Origin: Whalleya microplaca
Lineage: Eukaryota; Ascomycota; Sordariomycetes; Xylariales; Xylariaceae
Assembly: GCA_022497155.1 (NCBI GenBank)
Contig: MU385741.1
Span: 186,001-250,000 of the forward strand
Length of the DNA: 64,000 bases
Direction of reading: 5' to 3'
In this document: piece after piece, positions 35,583 to 47,846 of the stretch
How positions within the stretch are numbered: the stretch's first letter is position 1
Layout: every line of letters starts with the position of its first letter
Notes under the pieces: generated by a model
What the model was told of the DNA's origin: nothing
The model's database searches: none
The model's input: the letters and a program-made list of their open reading frames with translations, nothing else
Made by a program: the position numbers and the translations under genes

Positions 35583-38500
35583 ATGTCTGACGCCGAGGGT
35601 TTCGAGGTTGTCCAACACGATGAGTCTGTTCTCTCGGGAGAGGAGACGGCAGGCACCGTTGATACCGGTGTCACTGCCTCTTCTCCTAAATCTTCTGTGA
35701 AGTCTGCCACCAACGGGTCCAAGCCCGAGGGTGCCGCTGCAGCGAAGCGAACCTCCACTGGCGGTACTACGGCTCGCCGCCCGGGCACCACCACTGCCAC
35801 CGGCCCGAGGACTTCTGCAAGCTCTACGGCACGCACGGCCACTGGTCTGAGCAAGCCTCCCACCCGCCCCCCTGCCGGCACCGCTGTCAAGAAGCCTGCT
35901 AGCACTACCTCCCACCGGACTCAGCCGTCCGTGTCGGAAGATGATAAGAGGAAATCGACAATGACCTCGGCTGCACGCCGAACCTCGGTTGTACCAAGTA
36001 GCTTGACATCATCCCCCCAGAAATCAGCTACAAGACCAGCTACTACAACTACGACTGCCGCCAGGAAGCCGGCCACGACCGGAAGTACCGTGTCTCCGCG
36101 GACCAGCACCGTGACCAAGTCTACATCGTCTAGTGCCGCAAGAGATGCACCGTCGCGAGCTTCGACCACTACTCGACCCGCAGCGGCTGGGGGTGTCACC
36201 GAAGCGCGGAAGCGGTTGTCTAGCGTTGCTGGTTCGCCAACGACGACTACTACAAGACATGGACCACGCCCGTCTACGTCTTCTTCTATTTCTGCTTCTG
36301 CCACTAAGGATATCGAAGAGCTGAAGGCAAAGCTAGCGGAGAAGGAGGCCGAAGTCGACGCATTGAAGGAACAGGTTTCCTCTTCCCAAGAGAAAATTGC
36401 AGGACTCGAGGGCAAGATACAAACCGAGGTCAATGGCCTTGAAGGTGCTGAAGACGCTGTGCGCAAGGGACATGAGGAGCTTTTGGAGACCTTGAAATCT
36501 ACACATGCCACCGAAAAGGAGGCTTTGGGCACACAAGTCTCGGAGGCTCTCGACAAGCTCAGGATTGCCGAGGAGCAAATTGAGAGCCACAAGACGACGC
36601 TCTCTGAACTGACGGGCTCGGACGAATCCAAGGACACCCAGATCCATGACCTGCAGAGCAAGCTTGAGTCCCTTCAACTCGATAAAGACGCGGGCGCAAC
36701 CGGCAATGAGGCTGCGTTGTCTAAGGCCGCCGAAGAGCATGCCGCCAAACTAGAGGAACTACAGAAGTCTTTGGATGAGCAACACCAAGCTGCGATCGAA
36801 GCGCTGAAGACCGCACACGCCGCTGAGCTCGACCAAGGCAAAGAGGCCTCGAGTGCACATGAGGCGGCCCTGGAAGAGCTTAAAGCCGCCAATGAATCAT
36901 TACAGAAGAAGGTGGACGAGTTAACCTCATCGACAGAGAGTGACGGTGCTGAGAGTGCTTCCAAGATCGCCGTGCTAGCAGCCGAGCTTGCGGAGCTTAA
37001 GGCTGCTGCCGAGCAAGATAAGGCCGGGCTGGCCGCGTCACAGTCAGAGTTAGAAGAGGCGAAGACGAAGTTAGCCGAGGCGCTCCTCCTGGTAGAATCC
37101 ACGAAGGAGGAATTTACCAAGCTGAAGTCGGATTTTGATGCCATGCAGGAGGAACTTAGCCAGGCTAAGGCAGATGCGACCTCCAGTGCTGGTCTACCCG
37201 AGCAGATTAAGGAGGCAGAGGAGAAATACGAGAAGCTGAAGCAAGAGCACAAATCGTCGATGGATATGCACGAGAACCAGCTCAAACAGGTATCCCAAGA
37301 CTACGAGACCGAGATTGAGAGCCTCAAAGGGGACGCCTTCTTCAAGCGCAAGTTCCACGTACTCGAGGAGCAACACAACGAATTGCAATCGAAATTCGAT
37401 GAGCTGACCTCAACACACACCAAGTCCACAGAGAGCCACACGGAAGAGCTGCAAGCTGCCAAGGCCGAGCATGCTACTGTCGCCGCGGCCCTGTCTGCCA
37501 AGGAAGAAGAACACCAGAAGGCTTTGGATGCGTTGCAAGCCAGCCATGCCATGGAGTTGGAAGCTGCCAAGAGCGGCGCTTCTACTGACAAGGAATCCCA
37601 CGTAGCCGAGTTGGAGGCCCTTAAGGCCAGCCATGCGGAACAGATTGCGCTTGCTAAAGCCGAGGGCGAGGCGAACCTGGCAAAGGAGTTGGAAACACTC
37701 AAGGCAACACATACCGAGGCGTTTGACGCGCTGAAGGCCGGCCATGCCCAAGAGCTTTCGGCTAAGGAGGCCGACGGCAGTGCCTCTGCCACTCAATTAG
37801 AATCTTTGAAGGCAGCTGTTGAAGAAGCACACGCCGAACTCGAGAAGGTTAAGGCTAGTCACGCCCAAGAGCTCGCTGAGAAGGAAGTCGATGCTAGTGC
37901 CCATGCTACTCAGCTAGAGGCAGTGAAGGCCGCCTTTGAGGAAGCTCAAGCGGAACTTGAGAAGGTGAAAGCTACCCATGCTCAAGAACTTGCCTCGAGG
38001 GAGGCTGACAGTGGTGCTCATGTTACTCAGCTGGAAGCCATGAAGGCGGCAGTGGAAGACGCGCAAGCAGAGCTCGAGAAGGCTAAGACTAGCCACGCCG
38101 CTGCCCTGGAGGCTCTCAAGAAGGAAAGCGACGATGCACACTCTGCTGAGTTCGAGAAATTAATATCGATGCAAGCAGAGGCCATCGAGGCCGCAAAGAA
38201 GGACGCCTCCGGTACCGCCAAGGAGGAGATCGAAGCTCTTGAGGCCAAACATGCTCAAGCCATCGAGCAATTGGCAAAGGAGCACGAAAGCAAGCTTGCT
38301 GCCGCAGCTGCCGACACGGAAAAGCACCTGGCTACCGCTTCAGAGCACGAGACCGCATTGACGGCCGCCAAGGAAGCTTTGGCTAAGGCTCAATCCGATG
38401 CTGAGACTCTCGAAGCTGACGTGAAGGCGAAGGATGCTGAACTGGCTAAGATCCAGGCAGACTCTGGCGAACTCCAGCAACAGCTTGCGGAGGCGAAGAT

Positions 38501-39573
38501 GGCCAACGTTGAGCTTATGGCTGAGCAAGATGTCTTGAAAAACCAGAAGCCTGACACCTCCGTCGCAGATGCATTGAAGGTCGAACTTGAGGAACTGAAG
38601 AAGTCGCATGTTGAAGAGGTGGCGGCTGCTCAGGAGGCATTGGCGAAGACACAAGCTGAGCTTGAGGCCCTGCAAAAGGACATCGCGGCAAAGAATGCGG
38701 AGCTTGAATCCCTCAAGGAGTCGCTAGAGGCAGCTAAGCAGGATGCTCTCATCGCGCAGAAAGACCTCGAGGCGCACAAGAACGACACGGACGCCAAGTT
38801 CAAGAACCAGGAGGCCGACTACAAGGACATGTATGACAACTTCACTGCCATGGTCGAGGAAGAGCAGAAGAAGAGACAAACAATTGAGAAGGAGACCGCT
38901 GATATGAGGTCGAGATGGGCGGAGATGGAGGCTCAGTTGAAGGTCAAGGATGCAGAGATTGCCGAGGCTGAGGTCAGTCCCCCCGAACTCGTATAATATT
39001 GACGTCACTTTATGAGAACAATGAGCTAACAGGGGTAATAGGCAAAGGCCGCGGCTTCGACCACGAAGAAGGGCCTCTCAGCTAGCAGATTCGCGGAAGA
39101 GAACGGCGACGCCGAGGGGAAGAGCAACGACGGAGCTGCCGCCGAGTCCGAGGCTTCCGAAGCCGTAGGTGAGGAGCCTGATCATTCATCGACAGCGATG
39201 AGCGCGGTGCGCAGGACCCCCATTGATTCAACCCCTTGCGTGCTAGTGGCACTACCCCCTGCTCCCCTCCATTTTCCTTATCCACGTTTTCTCTTGCGTA
39301 GTCGCGCCAACAGCTCTTTTTGGAGGCCTTGAAACTAACAGGATGTCTGTGAATATAGCTAGCACAGGTTAATCTCACCCTCAAAGGCATGCGGGCCATC
39401 GACGAGGAAATGAAGGACCGAAATCGACGGTATGTAGAACCTGAACCTACACTCCGGACTTGGTGGTTGTAGATTTGGGGGGTCTAATGCAGCGGGTGAA
39501 CGAACGACTCGAGTGACTGACGTACAACTACAGCATGCTCAAGTCGATTACCGATGTAACGCGGGCCTCATAG
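35583..39573 (+). CDS. Large coiled-coil protein with 39-residue repeats
   Basis: Four exons: 35583-38972, 39042-39164, 39368-39429 and 39534-39573. The 3' exons were found from splice signals and keep phase. Product 1,204 aa. Residues 1-235 are a basic, Ser/Thr/Ala/Pro-rich disordered head, of the kind that binds microtubules or membranes. Residues about 240-1130 are an almost unbroken, Ala/Glu/Lys-rich coiled coil, with a short break (KGDAFFKRKFHVLEEQ) near 580-595. The tail is short and conserved-looking (VNLTLKGMRAIDEEMKDRNRR, then MLKSITDV). Filamentous fungi often annotate such proteins as M-protein-repeat or spindle/cytoskeletal coiled-coil proteins; a scaffold role at microtubules, septa or vesicles is inference. 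The third intron (203 nt) is long and could hide a small exon. The gene is convergent with the P450 gene downstream. Confidence 0.9.
37738..38108 (+). repeat. Internal 117-bp repeats in the coiled-coil gene
   Basis: Units starting AELEKVKASHAQEL recur with a period of exactly 39 codons (starts near 37833, 37950 and 38067), with a diverged earlier unit before them. The units differ mostly at third positions and at a few residues. This indicates repeat growth by in-frame duplication under selection for the coiled coil. Confidence 0.8.
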
Positions 39574-40649
39574 GCTTGAGATTATGCGATGACCTTGAAC
39601 GAACGATCTTCCCTCCTTCACGATCCTATCTACCTATAGGACCTCCCTCTCTCCACTGGTCCTTCATAAAACCCATCCATCCCTTGGGCTCCACCTAAAC
39701 GTCCAAGGTCAACCACCACACACCGAACTTCGATTATTATCGAGGCAAATGATATTACGCTGTAATCGATTTTTAATCACAAACCGAGCACCACCCGGGA
39801 AATGAAAACGTCTCCCGGGGTGGGCTCTGAAAGCTTTTTGTTCTCTGATTCATGATGATAACAAACATAAACGTTGTCACACACCATATACCACTCTCAT
39901 ACCCACCCGCCCGTCGTTTACAAATGGGGGTTTTTTTTCTGGCCATACTGATTGATGGCGGGGGAAGATTGTTGTTGTTTACTCCTTACGGAAACGAGGA
40001 TTACTTGTAATGAAAGATTTCATTCCAGGGGGGTCCAGGAAAACCCAGTCTGCCGACCGACCTATGCTCTATATGGCCGTCGCGACAGGTGCGTGTGTGG
40101 GAGATGATGGTACATGCACCGGGGAGCCTGGGGACCATCTGTCTGTTGATGTGTTGGTGTGGTAGTGGGCGAGGTGCTCCGTTTTCGGACCATGCGTGTG
40201 TGTGTGTGTGTGTGTGGATAGCCCTGTCTAGTTGAATTGGACGATACCCCTTTCTCTCGTTAACTAACTAGATGATATGTTGAATGTTTTTGTGCGTGTA
40301 TACGAGTGAACCTGAGTAAATCAAGTGGCTTGGTGACGTGTTGGGATAATTGATATAATCGTATTGGATGAATGAGAGCGAAGGATCACATTTGGTTGAC
40401 AAGCCATATTGACTAATTTATTTCGTTCCCTGAGACTCTGATCTCAGATGTCTATCTTACAACTTAAATCCTCAGGATTCATCCTGGTCTCATACTCCGT
40501 GAGTCGGATCGAATCTGTCTTGCCTTCATACGCCCTTCGTCCATCGCAGTAGCTCCTAGCGCGTCTCAGGAGCGCACGCGTCACGACACACGTTCCCCGG
40601 GAGCCATGTAGATTATCGACTTGCGGAAACTGGTAGTTACTGGAACCGC
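39574..40649. other. Convergent 3' region
   Basis: It contains the 3' UTRs of the coiled-coil gene (plus) and the P450 gene (minus). A (GT)n microsatellite of about 11 units lies at 40195-40216. No open frame is worth reporting. Confidence 0.6.
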
Positions 40650-42501
40650 CTAGCTCGCAGTCTTCTCACTTGCCACCTCCGGCATCACTAGGTCCCGCAC
40701 CTCGAACATGGCCTGGAAGTTCTGTTGCTTGACGAACCAGGCGTTCACGAGCTTCCACTCCTGGCTGGGGTCCTTGAAACTGATCTGTGTCACCGTCAGC
40801 ATCGTCCATTTCATGCATGCCCTTCTATTTTCGAGCAAACGAGGCGGGAGATATAGACTTACCTCGAACCGCCGTAGCAGACTCGGGACAACCTTGTAGA
40901 TCTCCAACAAGCTGATATTCTTTCCGATGCACGTACGACTGCCCATGCCGAACTGGAACATCATACCATTCATCTCACGAATACGCCTCTCCTGCTCTGC
41001 CTTCTCTGCAGGTGATGCCGCCTCATCTACGAGCCAACGCTCCGGGCGCCACACATCGACATCCTCGCCCCAGATCTCGGGCCTCCGGTGGATGACCCAG
41101 GCCGAGCACCCGACGATGGTGCCGCCGCGGACGAAGTGGCCCGCAATCTCGGCGCCGCCCGGCGGCACGATGCGCTCGAGCGGGAGGCCGGCGGCGGGGT
41201 GCAGGCGGAAGGACTCCTTGACGCATGCGTCAAGGTAGGGCAATCGCTGGCTCTCAGCCCAGGTGACGAGGCCGTTCTCGTAGTCGCTGAAGCGGCCGGC
41301 GCGGGCGAAGGCGTCGAGCTCGGCGCGCAGCCGCGAGAGCGCGGCCGGGTGCCGCAGCAGGAAGTAGAAGACGCTGGCGAGCGAGATCGCCGTCGTCTCC
41401 GACCCCGCGAACGCCATCGATACCGCCATCGTCATCACCAGCGTGTCCGTCATGAAGTCCGGCCGCGCCTCGCGCGCCGCCAGGAACTTGGACAGCAGGT
41501 CCGGCGACTTCGCCGCCTCCTTGCCCGCGGCCACGGGGAGCAGAGGCTTTTCCGGGTCCCCGTTCACGTTGGGGGCGAGGCGCTCGGCCATGCGCGCGCG
41601 GGCGAATTTCGCTACGGGCATGGTCGCGTCCATGAGGCCCCATTGTGATAGCTTGAGGTACAGGGGGTTCTTGAGGAAGAGAAGGTCGAGCCAGGGGATT
41701 TGGCCGATCTAGTCATGTGAATATATATAAGCATTTCATCTGGGTCTTCTGTGTGAGTAGAGCTTACCGGTGCAACGTAGAGAAATAAGTTCCCCAAGTA
41801 GTGGACAATGCCGTCGACGTCTTCATTCTTCTCGATGAAACCGTGGCGCTTGCTGTAAGTGATCTCACCAATCACGTCGAAGGCGTAGAACTGGAGCCAT
41901 CGAGTGAAGTCGCAACCGTCCGGGTTGGCAGCGTACAGGCGTTTAGTCTGTTCGAGGAAGACTTTGGTAGTGTTGTCGACGAACGGTTCATACTGTACCA
42001 GGGAGGACATAGCGAAAGCTGCGTTGACGCATCTTCTGAACTGCGCATGGAAAGTATTGTCCGTTGAGCTGAAGATAGAGGCAAGGCGGTGCCCCTTCAC
42101 CGTTGACTGCTGGACGACATAGAAGTCAGACTAAGAATATTGTTAATATACTTATGTCTAAGATGGCTCTCTTGTGTAACACCTACCTTGATGAACCCCT
42201 TGTTTAGACCGTAGATCGACTTGAGAGCCTTTGGGTCTGCGAATGACAGACAATTAGGGCCAAGACGCACGACGTCGCCATATTTTGCATGTAGTTTTTG
42301 ATGTGTTATATCGGGTCGTTGACCGTAAACGTCCCAAAATCGCCACCAGTCTGTCAATGAAGCCAGAAAGGGGCCAGGATACTTGTTAAGACCATTGTGG
42401 TATCGATTCCTAATCAGCCATGCTAGAACTATCGACGTGACAAGCGGTAGCCAGAATTGAGCAATAAGGCTCACAAACACGGAGTCTCCAAGTCCCTGCA
42501 T
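40650..42501 (-). CDS. Cytochrome P450 monooxygenase (pisatin demethylase-like)
   Basis: Four exons: 42501-42187, 42130-41768, 41708-40863 and 40784-40650. Product 552 aa. Residues about 8-30 are the ER membrane anchor (VFVSLIAQFWLPLVTSIVLAWL), followed by the proline hinge KYPGPF. The I-helix oxygen motif AGSETT is at 327-332, the K-helix ExxR at 391-394 and PERW near 448-451. The heme loop FGMGSRTCIG has the thiolate ligand at Cys486. It therefore has every residue needed for a working haem monooxygenase; the substrate is unknown. The similarity is to the fungal group that includes pisatin demethylase, from memory only. The last intron (78 nt, GTAAGT...ACACAG) has no stop and is a multiple of three, so retention would insert 26 residues. 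Exon 3 is much more G/C-rich than the other exons. Confidence 0.94.
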
Positions 42502-44503
42502 TGCCCTCCTGTATCTACTTGTTCTTCTTGAAAACCTAAGACTCAATTGGGACGGGTAACAGCTTATAGCCTGACTTCCCAAGGACTATGAGAAATAGAG
42601 AATAAGAGCACCCAAGAGTTGTTGAAACTCTTAGTCTCCTCGGCCTATCAAGGATGACAGTTACCGGTTGCCGCCCCCCAGACAGCTTACAGACACAGCG
42701 CGGCTATAGATCGGAAACGAACGAAGCAGAAGCGCTGCAAGCTGGATATTACGTACTGCTGGTAGCGTAGAACGAGGCGGGCATGGACGTCTGCTCCATT
42801 CGTTAGCGGTCTTGCAATTGACTCGGCATATTCAAGCCTAATACTTGAGGAAGGCCCAGACTTACAGTATATGAGGCTTCCAGTTCGATTGGAGGAAGGA
42901 CTGAGGCCAATAACGAGAGGTACACTTGTACTTGTATTTAGACGCGTAATATAACACATAGTAACGGAAATATTAGGGAGCGTGACGCTTGTCACGGCAT
43001 CTCTAATAAGCTGGCCATGGTTGGTCTACTGGCACTCTGGATCTCCTTTACGCACGTACGTATAGACGTTCCCCATAGCCGCGTGCGATCCCGTTCTTGC
43101 ATCCCAAGACCTGGGGGGCCCCGCTAAGGATGGCCCTGGTACTAGATGAGGGGGCGGGGGCCGCGGGCGCTCCCAATTTTATTAGTGACTCGTATTAGAA
43201 CAGGTAAGTTTAGGGGAATAGCTAGAATTGCCAAGCAAGTGATTGTGCATCAGCCGAGTTGGCAGCAAGAGCTAAGGTTAGATTGTGGGCTCGGCAGATG
43301 TATAGCCCAATTGTCTCGCAGTTCCAGCCGGATGGGAATAATACATCTCGGGGACTAAGCCATAGTTTGGCCTAAGGATTGACGAGGCGCAGCGGCATCA
43401 TAACGGCACTATGATACGGAGCGGTAGCCCTTCTCGGGATTCACTCTGGGAAGCGAAGGGACATAGATTGCCCTAGTTAGATCGTCGCCACGTTAGAACG
43501 GATAGATACTTAGACTAGTGGTCCTGCCCGAAGTTGCGGTAAGCTTGTTCCTAGTAAGCAATGAGGCTCACTCATAACGAACTATAAGACTGTCGTTGGC
43601 TCTGCAGGCTAGCAAGGTAGTCTTATCATGGGAAGCCGAAGTTGCAACTGTCTTGTTTAGCAGAGATTCGGCAGTTTTTGAGAGGAGTAATAATGTTAGC
43701 AGAAGGTCACCCAAAAATGTCAGGCTTGATCTATCAATAGCATCGTCGCTCTGTTTCCAATGCAAAGTAGTCCCAGGTTGTCGGAGTCGGATGCGTAAGT
43801 TGATATCAACGTACAGGCCAGGCGGCATGCAGTCTCAATGCTGCATAGTTGGGCGTGACTAAGTCCACCAGGGTCTGGAACCTGGACCCCGAAAACGTCA
43901 ACATGATGAGGGGACCAGTCTGTGGGAACCTAGCAGAACCTACGCATTAGGTGCCTCGGAAAAATCGTGGTCGCGACTTGAGGAGAGGCGGGCCGAGGAA
44001 CTCAGGAAGAATATAAATGCCGAATACCAATGACGCCATGCAACGGCGTCTGTCCAAAGCGATTCGTGTGGATACATAAAACACACAGCAACGATACGCA
44101 GCTTGCATTTCGGCAGATGTCTTTCTGCCCCCTTTTTACTAAGTACTGCGTATTTGCCGCAGCAATTTCAACCCACGTGGTGAATAAATGCATGTCGCAG
44201 ATCAAGGTTCAGCTCATTGTTACCTAATGCGGCTGTTGATTTTGCGGTTGGTGGACAGCGGTTGAAAACGAAGATGTCGTTGAACACTTCCACCATGTTG
44301 TGCTTTGCACACGTGTAAGTGATGGTGGAGCCAACGAATAATAATAAGCACATAGTCGGCGGTTGAAACTTTAATCCAGTTCCGCTAAACAAAAGACCCG
44401 GAAAGGGGTTCTAGCGGGCGAATCAAGTTAGACTCAATCGTATCATCTTTCCGAATGTGTCTCCTCACATTGTGTTGTGTAACTTGGATTTTTATTTATG
44501 GCT
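42502..44503. other. Intergenic with possible decayed sequence
   Basis: Bases 42598-42619 match part of a dispersed repeat (see copy D). Between 43140 and 44000 there are short protein-like stretches interrupted by many TAG/TAA codons, but no intact frame. Nothing supportable is expressed here. Confidence 0.45.
42598..42619 (+). repeat. Dispersed repeat, copy D (short fragment)
   Basis: It shares GAATAAGAGCACC exactly with copy B at 47791-47803 and continues with a YARGAG match. It is followed by a 7-bp stem (AAGAGTT/AACTCTT). It lies about 100 bp upstream of the P450 start. At this length relatedness is probable but not certain. Confidence 0.4.
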
Positions 44504-46118
44504 TTATTGCCTGTTCTCTGACCGGTCTACTATCCATTCAAACTGGTTCTTCAACCCGTCAATGCCGCTTTTATCTCCAGAATCGAGATAACCGCAGATC
44601 CTCCCCTGGGGGTCCCATTTCCTTCTTACCATCGCAAGCCTCTCACCATGATCCTCACTCCAGAACATCGTAGTACGACGTTGGAAATCGGCATCACCTA
44701 AGTAGCTGCCGACGCTATGTCGCTCGACTCCTTGCATGATGTTGTGTACCCATGATACGCAACGGTCGTCCTCGGTTTCATTCTTCCATATGGTGTACAT
44801 GGCAAAATAATGGTCCGAGTGCATACTCAACGCCATATCTGGCAGTGCTCTCCGGGACGTGGGGTTCATTGCAAAGTAGAGCGCGAACGACTTCTGCGTC
44901 GGCAATGTGGTAAATGCAGATTCAAGCACCGATGGTACGTCTTCCTCGTTGGCTATGTAAGCGTTCTCACTGCAATATCGAAGTCCGACCGGTTGCGCTT
45001 CCTCCTGATCTATATATTCCTGAGTGAGGCTGGTTGGGTCGCAGAAGAGCTCCATGACGGCGTTTTGAGGGCGACCATTGTGAACTGGCTGAAGGGCTTC
45101 CTCTGCTTCTTGCTTGCTTGCTTTGAATGTGGTGAAGCCGGCAATTATCTGTATTCCATCTCCATCTGCCGAGCGTCTCGAGACGCAGACAATTTCAGTG
45201 TCCGGGTCTGCAGTCGGACTGGTCTATTAACTATTAGTATCGAATTCATTCTCGACCAATTCGACTTACATCAATAACCCATTGCAGGACGGTCCGATAT
45301 TCCGACACGGGATATACGTAGACACAGTTATACATCTCAAGCGATGGCCTAGTCAGAAGATGGAACCTCGTGACAACCGCTGGGAAACCTTCAGAGGAGT
45401 CAGCCTAATGTCAAACTGCTACTTGAATTCACCATTTTACCTGGGCCAGCGCCTCTTGCAGCCCAGAAGAGGTCAGTATTCTCAACACTACTGCAATATA
45501 TCTCCTTAGCATCCGCAGTCACAACGTCAATACCGACAATGGACTCGCAAGCCCAACCCCAACCCTAGAAAAGGGGTTAGCACAGTTCCCATAACTTTCG
45601 ACCATGATATTAACCTTGCAGTTCCAACCCATTCCACCCTGCAGGAGAAACCCTCCTAGAGCAACATCGGGACAGTGCCCACCAGCAAATATTCTACCTT
45701 TCGTACCCAGAAAGTCATTTAATACCCGGCCAGTGGTACTTGGCGAGCATGATACAATTTTCGTCCTGTGATCGTAGGAGATATCACGCAGATTGCCAAG
45801 GTCGATGAGCAGAGCATCGTGACGTACGCTCCACGCAGCCCAGCTATGGCCACCGCTTCTGACCGAGATGCGACAGTCTTCGCGATTAGCCCATTCCACA
45901 GCCGCCCTTATCTGGACACGATTTGATACGTGGATAACGGCCCGTGGAACTCGAGCAGTATCTCGGCGACGGTTGAAGACCCGGCCCCACACGGATTCAT
46001 TGAATTTTGCTGGCTCTGTGGCACCTCGTCTTAGAAGGCCATCGACCTTGTCGTCACGATCCTTGTTAGATTCTTTCGTTGCATTCGGTCGTTTCTCTTG
46101 CCAAGGATCGGAAGCCAT
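44504..46118 (-). CDS. BBE-like FAD-linked oxidoreductase
   Basis: Four exons: 46118-45615, 45564-45441, 45388-45270 and 45223-44504. Introns are 46-52 nt and the frame is intact. Product 488 aa. The FAD-binding PCMH domain covers about residues 55-240. RSGGHSW supplies His91 and GGHCPDV supplies Cys149, the two residues that tether FAD in bicovalent berberine-bridge-type oxidases. Exon 2 adds the GWGWACESIVGIDVVTADA segment. The C-terminal BBE domain ends properly with GYLDSGDKSG and QFEW. There is no signal peptide, so unlike many family members it is probably intracellular. These enzymes oxidise alcohols, amines or carbohydrates and form ring closures in secondary metabolism; the substrate here is unknown. 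Flanking P450s suggest joint oxidative tailoring or degradation. Confidence 0.93.
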
Positions 46119-47173
46119 TGGAGGAGAATTATATCCAAGCTACTCTTCCTAGTCATCCAGAGACAGCCGAAGACAGCAATAGTTCAAGCCCGTTTGAAGG
46201 TCGACATCGCAGAACAGTCAGTTAATGTATGCAAGCAGATCGCATACGCTCCTCTCGTAGGTAAGGTAAATAAACATTATTCAGCAATAGCCTTATCGCC
46301 GTCTTGGATGGGGCCTGAAACATACAGGACTTACGCGTTCCTGCGAATCATCGTCATCGCGATGGTCACCCAAGATAGTAGGTAGACCACTCCAATGATA
46401 TGACGCCAATACTTTCCGATCCCCACAATATGCCCGCCATTGGCATCATTTTAGACCTCGGCTAGGCAATATGCAGGATAGTTACAAAGCCAAGTGAAAC
46501 TTCATCAGTATTTCTACTCGTCATACCCCTGGTGAGACATAGCGAGCTGCTCGAAATGTAATAGTATAACATGTTACAAGATTAGGTAAGGAATTTCTTG
46601 GCACTTGGCGATTAAGCTAAGTGGATCTCTAAGTATAATGTTTTCTCTACCATCAATCAATACAACGCCTTGGATACAGTTTCCCAGTCTCTCTTTAGCT
46701 CTTCCAGCACTTAAATTTCGTCACTAAGAGATGGCGGTGACCGAAAATTAGTGAATGCGTAGCTGATGGTGAGCACGAGATTGTAGGACTGTGGCTTCGG
46801 TTGTTTTAGCCTTCCTCAATAATTATATGTATAGACGGCCCATCGCAGGAGTTGGCCTATAGTGGCGATGGATCTCGTAGAGCCCTGGGGCATGAGAACA
46901 GATCGAGGTGATGTGGGCAGGAGCGAGCATAGCTCCATTGCATTTCGTAATAGTGTTCTCGTGAGCAAGGATCTCTATATCTAAGTAGGTTACCACCAAT
47001 CCATAGTATACGATGTCTTCTCTCGTATATCCTATACAGACACATGAGCACATCCCTCTAGCAGAAACAGGCAAATGGAAACATTTTAGGGTAGATCCCA
47101 AGTTGATATAAGACTTTAAATGGATACAGAGTTGGAGTTGCTATACTATAAACTATTATATCCGATACTAGAG

Positions 47174-47262
47174 ACTAGGGGGGGATATAAGGAATAATAA
47201 TAAGAAGCGCATCCACACCAGGGGACCCTACTTATATATATCGAATGGTAGCACCTGCTGAT
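47174..47262 (+). repeat. Dispersed repeat, copy A
   Basis: It starts TAGGGGGGGATATAAGGAAT and later carries GCATCC, CCAG and GACCCTACT blocks that align in order with copy C. It is followed by TGGTAGCACC (47246-47255), one base off the usual initiator-Met primer-binding sequence of LTR elements. It may therefore be the end of a 5' LTR. Confidence 0.5.
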
Positions 47263-47571
47263 ATGGCTCAAGTGGGAGAGCTGGAATAAGATCCCATAAC
47301 CACATTAAACCATCACTGAACACCACTCCTCTCGGGTTCGATTCGATTCGTACCTCAACCGTGGTTTTCTGGTGAAGCTACAGTAGCCAGATACCGCACC
47401 GATACTCGTTCAGACGGTCTCGTCAAATAAACCGCCCCTACACTCACTTACACACTCGAACGGGGTAGTCAACCGAAACACTCAAACAGCATACACTCAC
47501 TCAACGCCGTCAGTGAATCACCCAACGCTCATTACGTCACTGTCAGACACAGGACGCCGCTACAAACTGCC

Positions 47572-47772
47572 ATGAAACAGATGGCACCAACGAAAGCCGA
47601 CCAATGGACTAGCTGTGGTGAAGATCCAGCAACCATATGCCAGGGACGGTACCTGGAGAACTTGCACGACTTGCAGGAATTGGAGGATCTAGAAGATCGG
47701 AAGGTCAGGGAGGTCACCGGTACCAATGAGGACATTGGGTTTTCTATCAAACACCGGGTATGTGATACGTGA
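47572..47772 (+). CDS. Doubtful 66-aa frame between repeats A and B
   Basis: An ATG-started frame rich in Asp, Glu and Leu (NLHDLQELEDLEDRK), lying between two same-direction repeat copies. If A and B are terminal repeats, this could be a gag remnant. It could also be chance. No motif is present. Confidence 0.2.
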   Translation: MKQMAPTKADQWTSCGEDPATICQGRYLENLHDLQELEDLEDRKVREVTGTNEDIGFSIKHRVCDT

Positions 47773-47774
47773 AA

Positions 47775-47846
47775 CAAGGGGGCATATAAGGAATAAGAGC
47801 ACCTAGGAGGACATCCTCTCCGCGGCATTAATATTCCCATCAGTAG
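47775..47846 (+). repeat. Dispersed repeat, copy B
   Basis: It has the G-run plus ATATAAGGAATAA, followed directly by CTAGGAGGACATCCT, which in copy C stands about 120 bp further along. The section between them that holds hairpins in copy C is missing here. Confidence 0.5.

Noticed and set aside
35372..35915. Open frames antisense to the coiled-coil gene head
   Set aside because: They mirror the Ser/Thr/Ala-rich codons of the real gene on the other strand.
45105..45125. Apparent frameshift at a GCAA tetranucleotide run in the BBE-like oxidase
   Set aside because: A base-by-base count of the minus strand shows the frame continues (TTC AAA GCA AGC AAG CAA GAA); all four exons sum to 489 codons. 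The gene is intact.
47174..47846. Complete miniature LTR element bounded by copies A and B
   Set aside because: A and B share only about 25 bp plus scattered blocks and no target duplication is visible, so I report them as related repeats, not as one element.
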